Part shown: one piece after another, positions 61,920 to 64,000 of the stretch
How the letters are laid out: the number at the start of each line of letters is the position of its first letter
Position numbering within the stretch: the stretch's first letter is position 1
Assembly: GCF_945957345.1 (NCBI RefSeq)
Contig: NZ_CAMFKW010000013.1
Span: 1-64,000 of the forward strand
Reading direction: 5' to 3'
From: an uncultured Allobosea sp.
GTDB taxonomy: Bacteria > Pseudomonadota > Alphaproteobacteria > Rhizobiales > Beijerinckiaceae
Length of the DNA stretch: 64,000 bases
Notes under the pieces: generated by a model
What the model saw: only the letters and a program-made list of their open reading frames with translations
What the model was told of the DNA's origin: nothing
Databases searched by the model: none
Position numbers and translations under genes: made by a program

Positions 61920-63707
61920 ATGCCGGTCTACAAGGCACCCGTCGACGACACGCTTTTCCTGCTCAACGACGTCTTCAATATCGAGCGCTACAACAATCTG
62001 CCGGGTTTCGCCGACGCGTCCGCGGACGTGATTGAAGCCGTGCTCGGTGAGGGCGCCAAGCTCTGCGAGGAGGTCCTTCAGCCGATCAACTATTCCGGCG
62101 ACCAGGAAGGCTGCACTCGCCACGCGGACGGCCGCGTCACCACGCCGAAGGGCTTCAAGGAAGCCTATCGGGCTTATGCCGGAGGCGGCTGGATCGGCCT
62201 TGCCATGGATCCGGAATATGGCGGCCAGGGCCTGCCCTACACGCTCGGCGCCGTGATGAACGAATATGCCTCGGCCGCGAACATGGCCTTCGCGATGTAT
62301 CCGGGCCTGACCATGGGCGCGATCGCCGCGCTCTATGTCCATGGCTCCGACGAGATCAAGCAGACCTATCTGCCGAAGATGATCGACGGCACCTGGTCGG
62401 GCACGATGAACCTGACCGAGCCGCATTGCGGCACCGATCTCGGCCTGCTCAAGACCAAGGCCGTGCCGAATGGCGACGGCTCCTATGCCATCTCCGGCAC
62501 CAAGATCTTCATCTCGGCCGGCGAGCAGGACATCACCGGGAACATCATCCATCTCGTGCTCGCCCGCATCGAGGGCGCGCCGGCCGGTGTGAAGGGCATT
62601 TCGCTCTTCGTCGTGCCGCGCAACAAGCTGGGCGAAGACGGCTCGGTCGGCGCCAATAACGGCGTCTCCTGCGGCTCGATCGAGCACAAGATGGGCATCC
62701 ACGGCAACGCGACCTGCGTCATGAACTATGACGGCGCGCAGGGCTGGCTGGTCGGGGCCGAGAACAAGGGCCTCAACGCCATGTTCGTGATGATGAACGA
62801 GGCCCGACTCGGCGTCGCGATCCAGGGCCTGGCCCAGTCCGAGGTCGCCTACCAGAACGCCGTCGCCTATGCGAAGGAGCGTCTGCAAGGCCGCGCGCTG
62901 ACCGGCGCCAAGGAGCCGGCCAAGCCGGCCGATCCGATCATCGTCCATCCCGACGTGCGCCGCACGCTGATGTCGATCAAGGCCTTCAACGAGGCCGCCC
63001 GCGCCTTCGTGCTCTGGAACGCTCTGAAATCCGACATCGCCCATCGCTCCGGCGATGCGGCCGAGCGCCAGGCGGCCGACGACCAGCTCGGTTTGATGAC
63101 GCCGGTGCTCAAGGGCGTGCTCACCGATATCGGCTTCGACAACGCCGTGAAGGCGCAGCAGATGTTCGGCGGCCATGGCTATATCGCCGAGACCGGCGTC
63201 GAGCAGTTCGTCCGCGATGCCCGCATCGCCATGATCTATGAAGGCGCCAACGGCGTGCAGGCGATGGATCTCGTCGGCCGCAAGCTCGGCCGCGACGGTG
63301 GCCGCGGCATCATGGCCTTCTTCAACGAGGTCGGCGGCTTCCTGAAGGAGAACGCTGAGGACGAGGCGCTGAAGCCGCTGCTCGGGCCGCTCCAGGTCTC
63401 GCTCGGCCATCTCCAGCAAGCGGCGATGTGGTTCATGAACAACGCGCTCGCCAAGCCGGACAATGCCGGTGCCGGCGCCAGCGACTTCATGCACCTGCTT
63501 GGTCTCGTCTCCCTCGGTTACATGTGGGTGAAGATGGCCAAGGCCGCGCAGGAGAAGCTCAAGGCCGGCGCCGACGAGCGGATGAGCGGCAAGCTGGTTA
63601 CGGCCCGCTTCTTCATGGAGCGCACCTTGCCGGAAACCGCCGCCCATCTGGCGCGCATCACCTCCGGCGCCGACACGACCATGGCGCTCAGCGTCGAGCA
63701 GTTCTGA
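61920..63707 (+). CDS. long acyl-CoA dehydrogenase with C-terminal extension
   Basis: This 595-residue enzyme belongs to the larger acyl-CoA dehydrogenase group that includes DmdC and 3-methylmercaptopropionyl-CoA dehydrogenase. The N-terminal M-P-V-Y-K-A-P-V-D-D is typical. The FAD/substrate motif M-N-L-T-E-P-H-C-G-T-D-L is clear, and the active-site Glu lies in M-I-Y-E-G-A-N-G. The last 100 residues form the C-terminal extension of this subfamily. A thiolase gene follows after 140 bases, as in beta-oxidation operons. The start has GGGAGG six bases upstream. Confidence 0.92.
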   Translation: MPVYKAPVDDTLFLLNDVFNIERYNNLPGFADASADVIEAVLGEGAKLCEEVLQPINYSGDQEGCTRHADGRVTTPKGFKEAYRAYAGGGWIGLAMDPEYGGQGLPYTLGAVMNEYASAANMAFAMYPGLTMGAIAALYVHGSDEIKQTYLPKMIDGTWSGTMNLTEPHCGTDLGLLKTKAVPNGDGSYAISGTKIFISAGEQDITGNIIHLVLARIEGAPAGVKGISLFVVPRNKLGEDGSVGANNGVSCGSIEHKMGIHGNATCVMNYDGAQGWLVGAENKGLNAMFVMMNEARLGVAIQGLAQSEVAYQNAVAYAKERLQGRALTGAKEPAKPADPIIVHPDVRRTLMSIKAFNEAARAFVLWNALKSDIAHRSGDAAERQAADDQLGLMTPVLKGVLTDIGFDNAVKAQQMFGGHGYIAETGVEQFVRDARIAMIYEGANGVQAMDLVGRKLGRDGGRGIMAFFNEVGGFLKENAEDEALKPLLGPLQVSLGHLQQAAMWFMNNALAKPDNAGAGASDFMHLLGLVSLGYMWVKMAKAAQEKLKAGADERMSGKLVTARFFMERTLPETAAHLARITSGADTTMALSVEQF

Positions 63708-63716
63708 TCGAGTAAC

Positions 63717-63800
63717 CGTCATGTCCGGGCTCGCCCCGGGCATCTCTTGATGAGTTCGCTGGATAGGAAGATGGTCGGTTCAAGCCCGGCCACGACGTCC
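63717..63800. repeat. family B-like diverged intergenic repeat
   Basis: The sequence starts CGTCATGTCCGGGCTCGCC and continues with a GATGGTCGGTTCAAGCCCGGCCA box, resembling family B copies at 8070 and 17305 but with many changes. It lies between the dehydrogenase and the thiolase gene and may form a hairpin in the message. Confidence 0.5.
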
Positions 63801-63847
63801 GGCACGACAACAAGCCGCCGGTCGCGGCAGGCCAGGGAGATCCCTCG

Positions 63848-64000
63848 ATGGCAGACGCATTCATCTACGACCACGTCCGGACGCCGCGCGGCAAGGGCAA
63901 GGCCGACGGCTCGCTTCACGAAGTAACCGCGATCGAGCTCGGCACCCAGGCTCTGCGCGCGATCAAGGACCGCAACGATCTCGATCCGCTCCTCGTCGAG
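63848..64000 (+). CDS. acetyl-CoA acetyltransferase (thiolase), 5' part
   Basis: Only the first 51 codons are in the window. They start M-A-D-A-F-I-Y-D-H-V-R-T-P-R-G-K-G-K, the thiolase N terminus of the FadA/FadI kind. The gene continues past the end of the window. It follows the acyl-CoA dehydrogenase and completes part of a beta-oxidation set. GGGAGA lies upstream of the start. Confidence 0.8.
   Translation, partial: MADAFIYDHVRTPRGKGKADGSLHEVTAIELGTQALRAIKDRNDLDPLLVE

Overview
The window is a dense, high-GC chromosomal stretch of an alphaproteobacterium. The gene content points to the Hyphomicrobiales, and a Bosea-like genus would fit: a HutF/HutG-type histidine pathway, a PodJ-like SEL1 polarity protein, a transglutaminase/ATP-grasp/alpha-E cluster, a TIGR02186-TauE pair and palindromic intergenic repeats. 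The genus is an inference. About 58 protein genes are called, and the last is cut by the window edge. I see no rRNA, tRNA, CRISPR array, transposase or prophage.

Layout, left to right. 1-5.1 kb: a small secreted Gly-rich protein, a membrane diguanylate cyclase, an acyl-CoA dehydrogenase, a TetR regulator and an acetylpolyamine amidohydrolase. 5.3-10.2 kb: a TPP-dependent decarboxylase/synthase, divergent from an SsuA/TauA-type ABC importer whose operon also carries a Mug-like DNA glycosylase. 10.4-13.9 kb: a cyclopropane fatty acid synthase and two divergent citrate synthase homologues, one with an N-terminal DNA-binding domain. 14.1-22.4 kb: the complete histidine utilisation locus, hutI-hutH-hutG-hutU-hutD on the minus strand and hutF-hutC on the plus strand, with two palindromic operators between them. 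The same 12-bp operator core lies in the promoter of the ABC importer at 6.97 kb, so the two loci probably share HutC control.

22.5-29.1 kb: small envelope proteins, a PRC-barrel protein, a structured region that may be a small RNA, a transglutaminase, a lipid kinase, a PAP2 phosphatase, an FMN-binding protein, an aldehyde dehydrogenase and a Cys-rich copper-binding protein. 29.1-35.9 kb: a three-gene minus-strand operon of a giant transglutaminase/DUF2126 protein, an ATP-grasp/alpha-E fusion and a second transglutaminase. This is the best candidate here for an incompletely described biochemical system. 36.2-41.5 kb: a five-gene Dpp-type peptide ABC importer. 41.8-44.7 kb: zwf-pgl-eda of the Entner-Doudoroff route. 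44.8-51 kb: an LhgO-like oxidase, an M20 amidohydrolase, a small M15-like peptidase, a GNAT acetyltransferase, a threonine dehydratase-like enzyme and an O-antigen-ligase-like membrane protein. 51.1-57.3 kb: a molybdenum cofactor and sulfur cluster (DUF2478, mobA, SRPBCC, mrp, TusA-like, moeA, TIGR02186, TauE/SafE). 57.5-64 kb: the PodJ-like protein, then a MerR regulator, a long acyl-CoA dehydrogenase and the start of a thiolase, which look like a beta-oxidation unit.

Several families of palindromic intergenic repeats punctuate the window. The smallest copy (61681-61733) is a perfect 25-bp hairpin that shows the ends of the main family. One copy supplies the ribosome binding site of the TetR gene.
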